From the NCBI GenBank assembly GCA_016788945.1, contig JAEUSA010000027.1:1-5586 (forward strand): DNA of 5,586 nucleotides, read 5' to 3'. Below, one piece after another: positions 1 to 4,694 of the stretch; the first letter of the stretch is position 1, and each line of letters opens with the position of its first letter. Made by a program: the position numbers and the translations under genes. Below the pieces are notes generated by a model, which saw only the letters and a program-made list of their open reading frames with translations, made no database searches and was not told the DNA's origin. Source of the DNA: Leptospiraceae bacterium. Lineage in GTDB: Bacteria; Spirochaetota; Leptospiria; Turneriellales; Turneriellaceae.

Positions 1-522
1 CCCGGCGGCCTATTGCTGCGCGATTTTACCGCGACCGAAATCGGCATCAAGCCGCACTACGGATTCAGCATCACCGAACGCGGCTGGTTCGATTTCGGAT
101 CAAATTTTATCATGATCTGGTATGAAGATCCCACCACACAATTGACGACGACCAAGAGCATCAAAACCACGCTACTCATCAATCTCACTGCCGATTTCAG
201 CTTTTTACTCTGGCGTTTGCGCGGCTTTCTCGATATTTATGGCAACGCCGGTACCGCCTATTCGATCGGTGACGGTACGGCCATCGGTTATGATGCATCG
301 GGATCGTGGAATACGACGGCGGCGAGCCAGCGCAAGTTTCAGTTTGCCGGAGCGAAGTTTGGTTTAGCGGGTTATCTGCAGCTCATTGATGCGTTTCGCA
401 TCAATGTACGCGCTGACTGGTATCCTTTTATGTCAAAGGACTATGCGCGTTTTACAAGCCTGACGCGTGAGACATCGACGTCGATGTTCGTACTGAATAT
501 TGGCGGCGAAACGCGCTTCTAA
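1..522 (+). CDS. Outer-membrane beta-barrel protein, C-terminal part (5' truncated by window edge)
   Basis: The frame is open to the left edge, so the gene very probably starts outside the window; the TTG at 13 is only an internal codon (the frame reads PGGLLLRDF across the edge). The visible 173 residues alternate hydrophobic/aromatic with polar residues in stretches separated by short polar turns, as in transmembrane beta strands (for example around FDFGSNFIMIWY, RGFLDIYGNAG, FAGAKFGLAGYL and FRINVRADWYPF). The chain ends in strand-like FVLNIGGETRF with a terminal phenylalanine, the usual C-terminal signature for outer-membrane barrel assembly by the BAM complex. The exact family and function are not recognisable. 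Its TAA stop (520-522) overlaps by 4 bp the stop of the convergent SH3 gene, leaving no room for a separate terminator. Confidence 0.75.
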   Translation, partial: PGGLLLRDFTATEIGIKPHYGFSITERGWFDFGSNFIMIWYEDPTTQLTTTKSIKTTLLINLTADFSFLLWRLRGFLDIYGNAGTAYSIGDGTAIGYDASGSWNTTAASQRKFQFAGAKFGLAGYLQLIDAFRINVRADWYPFMSKDYARFTSLTRETSTSMFVLNIGGETRF

Positions 523-1001
523 CCCGATTTCGTTTTGCGCTTTCTACGCTTGGTATTGTAAGTGCGTTTTGCCGTTATCACGCGCTGGTCGCCCGATTCG
601 CGCAGGTATTTACTGTTCACGTAACCGGTTTTGCCGCGATATTGTATTTTGTACCAGCGGCTACGGCGTTTTTTTGCACCGCCTTCGTCTTCGCCGCGAT
701 CCAGTACCGCAATCTTGGTTCCGTAAGGAATGCTATCGATAATTTTGCCCCCCAACCCCGGAGACGCGCGAAAGTTAAGCGATGGTTTTACAGCGATTTC
801 CATCTCGCCGTCTTCCATTGCCGGTGCCGCGCGCTTCGCTACGATCGGTTCCGGTGTCGGAGCCTTCTTTTCGGGCACCTGAGTACCCTCGCGCACTTGC
901 GGCATGGTCACTGGCACATCGCCCTGTTTGGGCATCGATTTGCAGTGCAGAATGGCGTAGGCAAGAAGGGCCGCGCCGAGTAATTTCAGAACGATGTGCA
1001 T
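519..1001 (-). CDS. Bacterial SH3-domain protein, probable lipoprotein (160 aa)
   Basis: The N-terminus is a short hydrophobic segment (residues 4-19) ending in ILHC at Cys20, which could be a relaxed lipobox of the kind accepted in spirochaetes; the standard LAGC pattern is not met. A Pro/Lys/Glu-rich linker covers about 25-65. Residues 67-134 match a bacterial SH3 (SH3b/SH3_3) domain: LNFRASPG opens it, IPYGTKIAVLDRG follows, then RWYKIQYRGKTGYVNSKYL closes it, including the typical W-x-K-I and G-Y-V-x-S-x-Y-L signatures. Such domains usually bind peptidoglycan or peptide ligands in the envelope. An insert of charged residues (EDEGGAKKRRS, 104-114) sits in a loop. The C-terminus (139-160) is strongly basic (KRRKRKTK). 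Start ATG at 1001 has no clear Shine-Dalgarno sequence. It is transcribed towards the barrel gene and overlaps its end by 4 bp. The domain call is solid; lipidation and role are inferred. Confidence 0.85.
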   Translation of the reverse strand: MHIVLKLLGAALLAYAILHCKSMPKQGDVPVTMPQVREGTQVPEKKAPTPEPIVAKRAAPAMEDGEMEIAVKPSLNFRASPGLGGKIIDSIPYGTKIAVLDRGEDEGGAKKRRSRWYKIQYRGKTGYVNSKYLRESGDQRVITAKRTYNTKRRKRKTKSG

Positions 1002-1078
1002 ACTGTTAATTTCGGCATTTTAAGTCACCATCGTTACTTTCAGTTGACGCGTTGTGCGACCGGCAGCATGCATAAGTC
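1002..1078. promoter_or_regulatory. Divergent intergenic region, presumed promoters for the SH3 gene (-) and the 78-aa gene (+)
   Basis: These 77 bp separate two genes read away from each other, so promoters for both are expected here. On the + strand TTGACG at 1044-1049 resembles a housekeeping -35 box, but no good -10 follows at 17 bp; CATAAG at 1071-1076 is too far away and too close to the ATG. On the - strand TTAAAA (1018-1023) is a weak -10 candidate about 17 bp before the SH3 start. TCACCAT at 1025-1031 resembles half of the motif upstream of the sigma gene but lacks the partner element. Confidence 0.3.
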
Positions 1079-1315
1079 ATGGGTTCGGAACAGGTCGCAG
1101 CACTGAACAAGATTATTGGCATGATTGATGCCAAGGCTTCAGAGTACAAGAACGAGTATATGCGGCTGCCTCAGGCCAAACGTTTTGCCAACCGAAAACT
1201 GATTCTCGATCTCATCGATGATGCCAACGAACTTGGCCGCGCGATCAAACCTGTGCCTGCTGAAGTACTTGAAGACCTTAAAAGGCTTGCCGAGCAGCTT
1301 AACCGGCTCGCTTAA
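1079..1315 (+). CDS. Small helical protein of unknown function (78 aa)
   Basis: This is a soluble 78-residue protein with no signal peptide or membrane segment. Almost the whole chain is predicted by eye to be alpha-helical with heptad-like spacing of hydrophobic residues: a first helix around EQVAALNKIIGMIDAKASEY, a second around KLILDLIDDANELGRAI, and a third around AEVLEDLKRLAEQLNRLA after a Pro break (KPVPAEV). It is rich in Lys, Glu, Asp and Leu, so a small helical bundle or oligomerising adaptor is plausible. No family is recognised. The ATG at 1079 is the only sensible start in frame, and no clear Shine-Dalgarno sequence precedes it. The stop lies 1 bp from the end of the convergent membrane-protein gene. 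Reality as a gene is supported by its fit into the gap between neighbours and its normal codon use. Confidence 0.65.
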   Translation: MGSEQVAALNKIIGMIDAKASEYKNEYMRLPQAKRFANRKLILDLIDDANELGRAIKPVPAEVLEDLKRLAEQLNRLA

Positions 1316-1316
1316 C

Positions 1317-2207
1317 TCAGCCCCCGGCGTAACTTTGGCGTATCAAAATCGCGGCTTCTACCGCTGGCAGTTTTAGTATGCTTTCGGCAAAGCCAACGAA
1401 GCTGTTAATCAGCTGCTGCTTTTCTTCACGCGTTTTGATTGCCGAAAAATTTTGAATGATACGTGCTGCTGCCGGATTTTGTTTGAAATAGAATTGTCTA
1501 TGGTCGGCAAATTTGTAAGGACCTGTGTAATTTGGTATTTCTGCCGGTGATTTAATGCCCGATTCAAGGACAGCTTTGAGCGCCTCCATGAGGTCGGCCT
1601 TGGCGGTGACACCGTTGAGGTCATCTGGATCATTCATACCAAACTGATAGGGAAACAGCATGCGGCAGCCGGCATCGGGCGCCTTGATGCTGAGCTCTTT
1701 GAGTAGCTTGATATTGGCGAGGTGCAGCTTCCGCAGCGCATGGTCATCGGCGCGTTTAGTGTATCCCTTGGTGAGCGCGTGGCCGAGTTCATAGAATTTT
1801 ATCCCCATTTCAGCATCGGTTGCATTCGGGTTTGCCGCAACCAAATCGGCACCGTTACTCAAGAACTTATCATATGCCTGCGGATCTTTCTCTTTGACGA
1901 CGGTAAAAGCGGGCATAGTCTTTTCCAGATCACTCAGTTGTTTCGCGAGCATGCCCTTGGCATCGAGCTTGATCACCGAGGGGCGTAACAAGGCATTGCC
2001 TAAGCCGGTAAAAATAATGAATGAGAGAGAAGTGATCACACTCTTATAGAATGCTCTGTTTTTGAGTGTCGGTAATAGTATACGTTCGGCAAGCAGATTT
2101 GCCAGAAACCCTGCGGCTGCGCCGATGATGAGCGAATAGATGCCAGTGTAACTCATAAGTCTACTTAGTGGATTTTTGCGCGTCCAGGGGAAATTCTGTT
2201 CCGTCAA
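1317..2207 (-). CDS. Two-helix membrane protein of unknown family (296 aa, or 279 aa from the internal ATG)
   Basis: Two hydrophobic segments lie near the N-terminus, about residues 21-43 (IYSLIIGAAAGFLANLL) and 54-75 (YKSVITSLSFIIFTGLGNAL). They suggest a helical hairpin in the inner membrane, with a soluble region of about 220 residues. The soluble part is mostly helical, with an aromatic-rich patch around 225-245 (IPNYTGPYKFADHRQFYF) and a single Cys at 181. No catalytic motif or known domain is recognised. The longest reading starts at TTG (2205-2207). An in-frame ATG at 2154-2156 (Met18) starts directly before the first membrane helix and is an equally good candidate. Neither has a convincing Shine-Dalgarno sequence, and the TTG sits inside an inverted repeat. 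The gene is divergent from the sigma-factor gene, so it may share regulation with it, but the function is unknown. Confidence 0.75.
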   Translation of the reverse strand: MTEQNFPWTRKNPLSRLMSYTGIYSLIIGAAAGFLANLLAERILLPTLKNRAFYKSVITSLSFIIFTGLGNALLRPSVIKLDAKGMLAKQLSDLEKTMPAFTVVKEKDPQAYDKFLSNGADLVAANPNATDAEMGIKFYELGHALTKGYTKRADDHALRKLHLANIKLLKELSIKAPDAGCRMLFPYQFGMNDPDDLNGVTAKADLMEALKAVLESGIKSPAEIPNYTGPYKFADHRQFYFKQNPAAARIIQNFSAIKTREEKQQLINSFVGFAESILKLPAVEAAILIRQSYAGG

Positions 2208-2221
2208 CAGAATTCTGACGG
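2192..2221. repeat. Overlapping inverted repeats in the sigma/membrane-protein divergent region
   Basis: AATTCTGTT (2192-2200) and AACAGAATT (2206-2214) form a perfect 9-bp inverted repeat with a 5-nt spacer. It overlaps a second repeat, CCGTCA (2201-2206) with TGACGG (2216-2221), and a 10-bp palindrome CAGAATTCTG (2208-2217). The group covers the possible TTG start of the leftward gene and runs into the first half of the proposed sigma promoter. It could be an operator or a hairpin in the leftward mRNA. The repeats are read directly; the role is inferred. Confidence 0.5.
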
Positions 2222-2246
2222 ATTTCCGCTTTTCCTGTCACCATAC
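2214..2246 (+). promoter_or_regulatory. Proposed ECF-type promoter of the sigma/anti-sigma operon
   Basis: TCTGACGGATT (2214-2224) and TCACCATAC (2238-2246) are separated by 13 bp. Exactly the same two words with the same spacing occur at 3737-3769, upstream of the outer-membrane barrel gene. Two conserved boxes with the centre-to-centre distance of -35 and -10 elements, upstream of an ECF sigma gene and a likely target, are the expected pattern for autoregulation. The -35-like box contains GGATT, loosely like the GGAAC core known from ECF promoters. Transcription would begin roughly at 2251-2256, just before the large hairpin. The conservation is seen; recognition by this sigma is inferred. 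Confidence 0.65.
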
Positions 2247-2257
2247 TTATGTGGTAT

Positions 2258-2308
2258 ACCAGCGTTAGTTGTGAGGTGGGCTATGCCCACCTCACAACTA
2301 ACGCTGGT
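2258..2308. repeat. Perfect 24-bp inverted repeat with 3-nt loop (5' leader hairpin of sigma mRNA)
   Basis: The arm 2258-2281 is the exact reverse complement of 2285-2308, with only TAT (2282-2284) between them. The arms run from ACCAGCGTTAG at the outside to GGTGGGC at the loop. The left arm also overlaps the palindrome GGTATACC (2253-2260). No T-run follows on either strand, so it is not a standard intrinsic terminator. It lies between the proposed promoter and the sigma start codon, ending 21 nt before the ATG at 2330. It would therefore form an extremely stable stem close to the 5' end of the transcript. Confidence 0.95.
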
Positions 2309-2321
2309 CAAATAATGCGAA

Positions 2322-2326
2322 AGAGG
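2322..2326 (+). promoter_or_regulatory. Ribosome binding site of the sigma-factor gene
   Basis: AGAGG precedes the ATG at 2330 with a short AAA spacer. It is the only Shine-Dalgarno-like sequence near any of the three in-frame ATGs (2249, 2315, 2330) and is the reason for choosing 2330. The spacing is tighter than usual, so 2315 remains possible. Confidence 0.5.
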
Positions 2327-2329
2327 AAA

Positions 2330-2863
2330 ATGCATTTGGCAAACGGCGGATTACCCCTATCGGCGGAAAAAAACCGCCTGTTTGAGAAGTTCTATACCGA
2401 ACATTATCCGCTGGCGTTCGGCTATTTGAACAAACTCTTGCAGAACGCCGACGATGCCTACGACGTGTTGACGCACAGTTTTGAATTGGCGCTGGCCCGG
2501 TTCGATGAATACCTTTCGCATTCAGAACAACGTTACTGGTTTTTTGGCATTCTGCGCAACAGCGCTTCGTATTTTATGCGCCGGCGGGTGAAAGATGCGC
2601 ACGCCGTGCTGCCCGCTGCGAAAGTAGCCGCCAGTCCCGAAGAAATTCTTCTTCAACGGGAAGAAGCGTCTTTGATCAGTCGGGCGCTTGCCGCATTACC
2701 TGAAAAATACCGTGAGGTGGCGATACTCCGGTTTCAGGATTTTAGCTACAAAGAAATCGCCGCGATGCTCGCGATATCTGTCGAAGCGGCAGAAAGCCGC
2801 ATGCGGCGCGCGATTGTGAAGCTCGAGCCCTTCTACGCCGAATTCAAGGAGAACATGCGATGA
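2330..2863 (+). CDS. RNA polymerase sigma-70 factor, ECF family (177 aa)
   Basis: This is a promoter-specificity subunit that directs core RNA polymerase to a small regulon. Region 2 spans about residues 17-87: LFEKFYTEHYPLAFGYLNKLL, then the DDAYDVLTHSFELAL stretch that corresponds to the core-binding segment, then RYWFFGILRNSASYFMRRR for -10 melting and recognition. Region 4 spans about 111-166: LPEKYREVAILRF followed by the helix-turn-helix YKEIAAMLAISVEAAESRMRRA that reads the -35 box. There is no region 1 or 3 and the length is typical of ECF factors. Frame-compatible starts exist at 2249 and 2315. The 2249 start would place the 24-bp palindrome inside the coding region and add an atypical N-terminus, so 2330 with its AGAGG is preferred. 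The stop overlaps the ATG of the anti-sigma gene (ATGA), a sign of coupled translation. Autoregulation is suggested by the shared upstream motif. The ECF subgroup was not determined. Confidence 0.93.
   Translation: MHLANGGLPLSAEKNRLFEKFYTEHYPLAFGYLNKLLQNADDAYDVLTHSFELALARFDEYLSHSEQRYWFFGILRNSASYFMRRRVKDAHAVLPAAKVAASPEEILLQREEASLISRALAALPEKYREVAILRFQDFSYKEIAAMLAISVEAAESRMRRAIVKLEPFYAEFKENMR
2846..2851 (+). promoter_or_regulatory. Strong Shine-Dalgarno site for the anti-sigma gene
   Basis: AAGGAG lies inside the last codons of the sigma gene, 8 nt before the ATG at 2860. It is the best ribosome binding site in the window. With the ATGA stop/start overlap it would secure near-equal synthesis of anti-sigma and sigma. 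Confidence 0.85.
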
Positions 2864-3690
2864 AAAGCAGCGGAAAAAAAGCGCGCATCAGGGAAATGCT
2901 CGCGGCAGAAAGCGGCAAGACGCCGCACACCGATTGGGCGCGCTTCAAACAGCAGATTCGGCGTGAGGTCGTCAGTAATGAAATTCCGCAGCTGGAAATC
3001 GCGGACCAGAAAACGACGTCTATAGTGAAATGGCTGCCGGCAATCGCCGCCGTGATCGTGGCAGGCGTTGTTGTGTTTTCGTTAAGGGAACCTGCGCATG
3101 AAAAGACAAATAATGAACTCGTGACGCAGAAGAGTGAAACAGTCGTCGCCCCCCGCACGATGCAGCGCGGCGATGTCTATCGCTCGGGTAGACGTGAAAT
3201 TCATTTTCTCTCGGGGGCGGCTCAGTTCAAAGCACACGACAACCGGTTGTTTATTGAGGCAACAAACCTCAAAGCGGATTTTAAGCTGAACCAAAAAACA
3301 GACCTGACGATACAGCATCCACTGATCACCGTCACGGTGACGGGTACACAATTTGTGTTCGACGCCACTGCCTCGGGGGGGCGCATCAGGCTCACGCAGG
3401 GTAGTCTGCGCATAAACTTGAAAAATCCCACTATGCCGAACCCAGTTCTGCTGACGGCGCCAGTGCTGTTTGAGTTTGCAGACAAAACGCATCATACAAA
3501 ACCCATTGCACAAAAAAAGACGGCACTGGATAAGCCGCTTTACCGTTATGAACTGACGAACGGAGAGGTACTGTACGCCGAGCAGTTGGCGACGAATGAA
3601 CAAATACACCGCGTGCAGTTACTTGGCGGTAAAGAGCAGGTTATAGCTGTCGGCGATATTGCCAGCGTCGGCCCGGCACTGAGTGAGTGA
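2860..3690 (+). CDS. FecR-domain anti-sigma factor, single-pass inner-membrane protein (276 aa)
   Basis: This is the likely regulator that holds the ECF sigma factor at the inner membrane and releases it on a periplasmic signal. Residues 1-54 form a charged cytoplasmic part with helical WARFKQQIRREV (26-37). A single membrane helix lies at about 55-75 (IVKWLPAIAAVIVAGVVVFSL). The periplasmic part contains a FecR core at about 102-190: RGDVYRSG, a strand series, and the diagnostic HPLITVTVTGTQFVFD (153-168) followed by GGRIRLTQGSLRI (173-185). A linker with His/Lys-rich residues (about 208-226) leads to a small C-terminal beta domain at 228-271 (YRYELTNGEVLYAEQL through DIASV). That domain resembles the N-terminal domain of the next gene product. 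It differs from classical FecR in that no FecA-like TonB-dependent receptor lies alongside. The 4-bp overlap with the sigma gene and the strong AAGGAG support co-expression. The anti-sigma role is inferred from family and context; a positive role for the cytoplasmic part, as in FecR, is also possible. Confidence 0.88.
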   Translation: MKSSGKKARIREMLAAESGKTPHTDWARFKQQIRREVVSNEIPQLEIADQKTTSIVKWLPAIAAVIVAGVVVFSLREPAHEKTNNELVTQKSETVVAPRTMQRGDVYRSGRREIHFLSGAAQFKAHDNRLFIEATNLKADFKLNQKTDLTIQHPLITVTVTGTQFVFDATASGGRIRLTQGSLRINLKNPTMPNPVLLTAPVLFEFADKTHHTKPIAQKKTALDKPLYRYELTNGEVLYAEQLATNEQIHRVQLLGGKEQVIAVGDIASVGPALSE

Positions 3691-3736
3691 TGAGCCTTGC
3701 TTCATACCCTGCAGCCGCACAAATTTTTTACGAAAA

Positions 3737-3769
3737 TCTGACGGATTAGGTCCGCAACCTTCACCATAC
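3737..3769 (+). promoter_or_regulatory. Second copy of the proposed ECF promoter, upstream of the barrel gene
   Basis: TCTGACGGATT (3737-3747), 13 bp, then TCACCATAC (3761-3769) are identical in words and spacing to 2214-2246, while the spacers differ. An A/T-rich stretch (AAATTTTTTACGAAAA, 3721-3736) immediately upstream could act as an UP element. The second box ends only 4 nt before the ATG at 3774, so transcription would begin at or very near the start codon. Confidence 0.65.
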
Positions 3770-3773
3770 AGGT

Positions 3774-4694
3774 ATGAAATTCGCAAAACTATGGGGCATT
3801 TGCCTCGCCCTGACACCCCTTTTTGCCGATCGCGTGCTGCTGAAAAACGGCACGTTCGAGAGCGGTAAAATCGAAAATGAAACGGCTGAATATGTCATTC
3901 TGCAGCGACAAGATGAAACACTGCGCAAAATACCGCGCGCCGAGGTTGTCGAAACTATCTATTCTGCCGGCAGGCAGAAACCGGTCGAAGGCATGAGCCG
4001 GCGCAACATGCCGCGCACCGGGCTCACCCTCTTTGACTGGTTGACACTCCGCCATTTTACCGGAGCGATCACTCTCGGTTGGGAAAACCTGAACCTGAAC
4101 GATTTGAACTCCGCCTTAACGCAAAAGGGGTACAAGGCAGCCCCGGAAAACTTTTTCAGTATTGGTGGCACCGCGCAGGTATCGGTAAGCCGCGTCGTGC
4201 TGGGCCTTGACGGTGCGTGGCTCTACGGGCAGAGCCGTGACGCCCAAATCGGTACGAACACGATGCGCCAGTCATTCTCTGCGCTCAAGATGCTCGGCAT
4301 TTTAGGTTATCTTGTGCATACCAGCGACCATCTCGATATTTTCCCCTTTATGGGTTTCGGCCTTGCCGGATACAATCTGTTGCTCACCAACACGCAGACC
4401 GACACGTTCGGCAATGTTCTGACAACCGGTCAGCGCGGCGCGGTGCTGAGTTCTCTTTCGCTGATCGTCTCTCCCGGTGTGCAGCTGACGTATCGTTTGC
4501 CGATACTCGCGGCCGACAAAGGTGTGTTCGGTCTCGCGCTCGGTATCAAAGCCGGTTATGATTTTGCATTTTTGCGGGGCGAATGGTTTGCCGGCGGTAT
4601 CAACGAATTGATTCCGGTCACGGACGGCCCGAAGGTCAACCTGACCGGGCCATACGCACAGGCAATGGTAGGTATCTGGTTTGACTTCTTCTGA
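3774..4694 (+). CDS. Outer-membrane beta-barrel protein with N-terminal periplasmic domain (306 aa)
   Basis: A signal peptide covers residues 1-18 (KFAK, hydrophobic core, cleavage after LFA). Residues 19-65 form a compact beta domain (VLLKNGTFESGKI through EVVETI) of the kind with an L-x-NG turn and a closing I/V-rich strand. It resembles residues 228-271 of the upstream FecR protein. A basic/Pro linker (66-84, with RQKPVEG and MSRRNMPR) follows. From about 90 to the end there are repeated amphipathic strands, for example ITLGWENLNL, TAQVSVSRVVLGLDGAWLYG, IFPFMGFGLAGYNLLL, GVFGLALGIKAGYDFAF and AQAMVGIWFDFF, ending in Phe-Phe as expected for BAM-assembled barrels. The ATG at 3774 is required to keep the signal peptide. 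No Shine-Dalgarno sequence precedes it (AGGT touches the ATG). It lies directly behind the second copy of the sigma-associated motif, so it is the best candidate target of the ECF factor. Whether it is a pore, sensor or structural protein is unknown. Confidence 0.8.
   Translation: MKFAKLWGICLALTPLFADRVLLKNGTFESGKIENETAEYVILQRQDETLRKIPRAEVVETIYSAGRQKPVEGMSRRNMPRTGLTLFDWLTLRHFTGAITLGWENLNLNDLNSALTQKGYKAAPENFFSIGGTAQVSVSRVVLGLDGAWLYGQSRDAQIGTNTMRQSFSALKMLGILGYLVHTSDHLDIFPFMGFGLAGYNLLLTNTQTDTFGNVLTTGQRGAVLSSLSLIVSPGVQLTYRLPILAADKGVFGLALGIKAGYDFAFLRGEWFAGGINELIPVTDGPKVNLTGPYAQAMVGIWFDFF

Noticed and set aside
500..1009. Three + strand open frames opposite the SH3 gene
   Set aside because: They are antisense to a clear SH3-domain protein, and their translations are Arg/Cys/Phe-rich without domain features.
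1025..1031. TCACCAT in the divergent region before the 78-aa gene as a third copy of the sigma motif
   Set aside because: Only seven bases match the second box, and the position 13 bp further upstream has nothing like TCTGACGGATT.
2258..2308. The large palindrome as an intrinsic terminator or insertion-sequence end
   Set aside because: There is no T-run on either strand. There is no transposase, target duplication or second copy in the window, and the two arms are adjacent rather than flanking a gene.
2249..2329. Longer N-terminus of the sigma factor from ATG 2249
   Set aside because: It would put the whole 24-bp palindrome inside the coding region, adds an N-terminus unlike ECF factors, and has no ribosome binding site. 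The ATG lies 2 nt after the proposed -10 box, so it may not even be transcribed.
3329..3343. CCGTCA/TGACGG inverted repeat inside the FecR gene, similar to the one at 2201-2221
   Set aside because: It arises from the repetitive codons for the conserved VTVTG segment (ACC GTC ACG GTG ACG), so it needs no regulatory explanation.
3082..3609. Long - strand open frame opposite the FecR gene
   Set aside because: The + strand carries an unmistakable FecR domain; the - strand translation has no recognisable features and is a codon-bias shadow.
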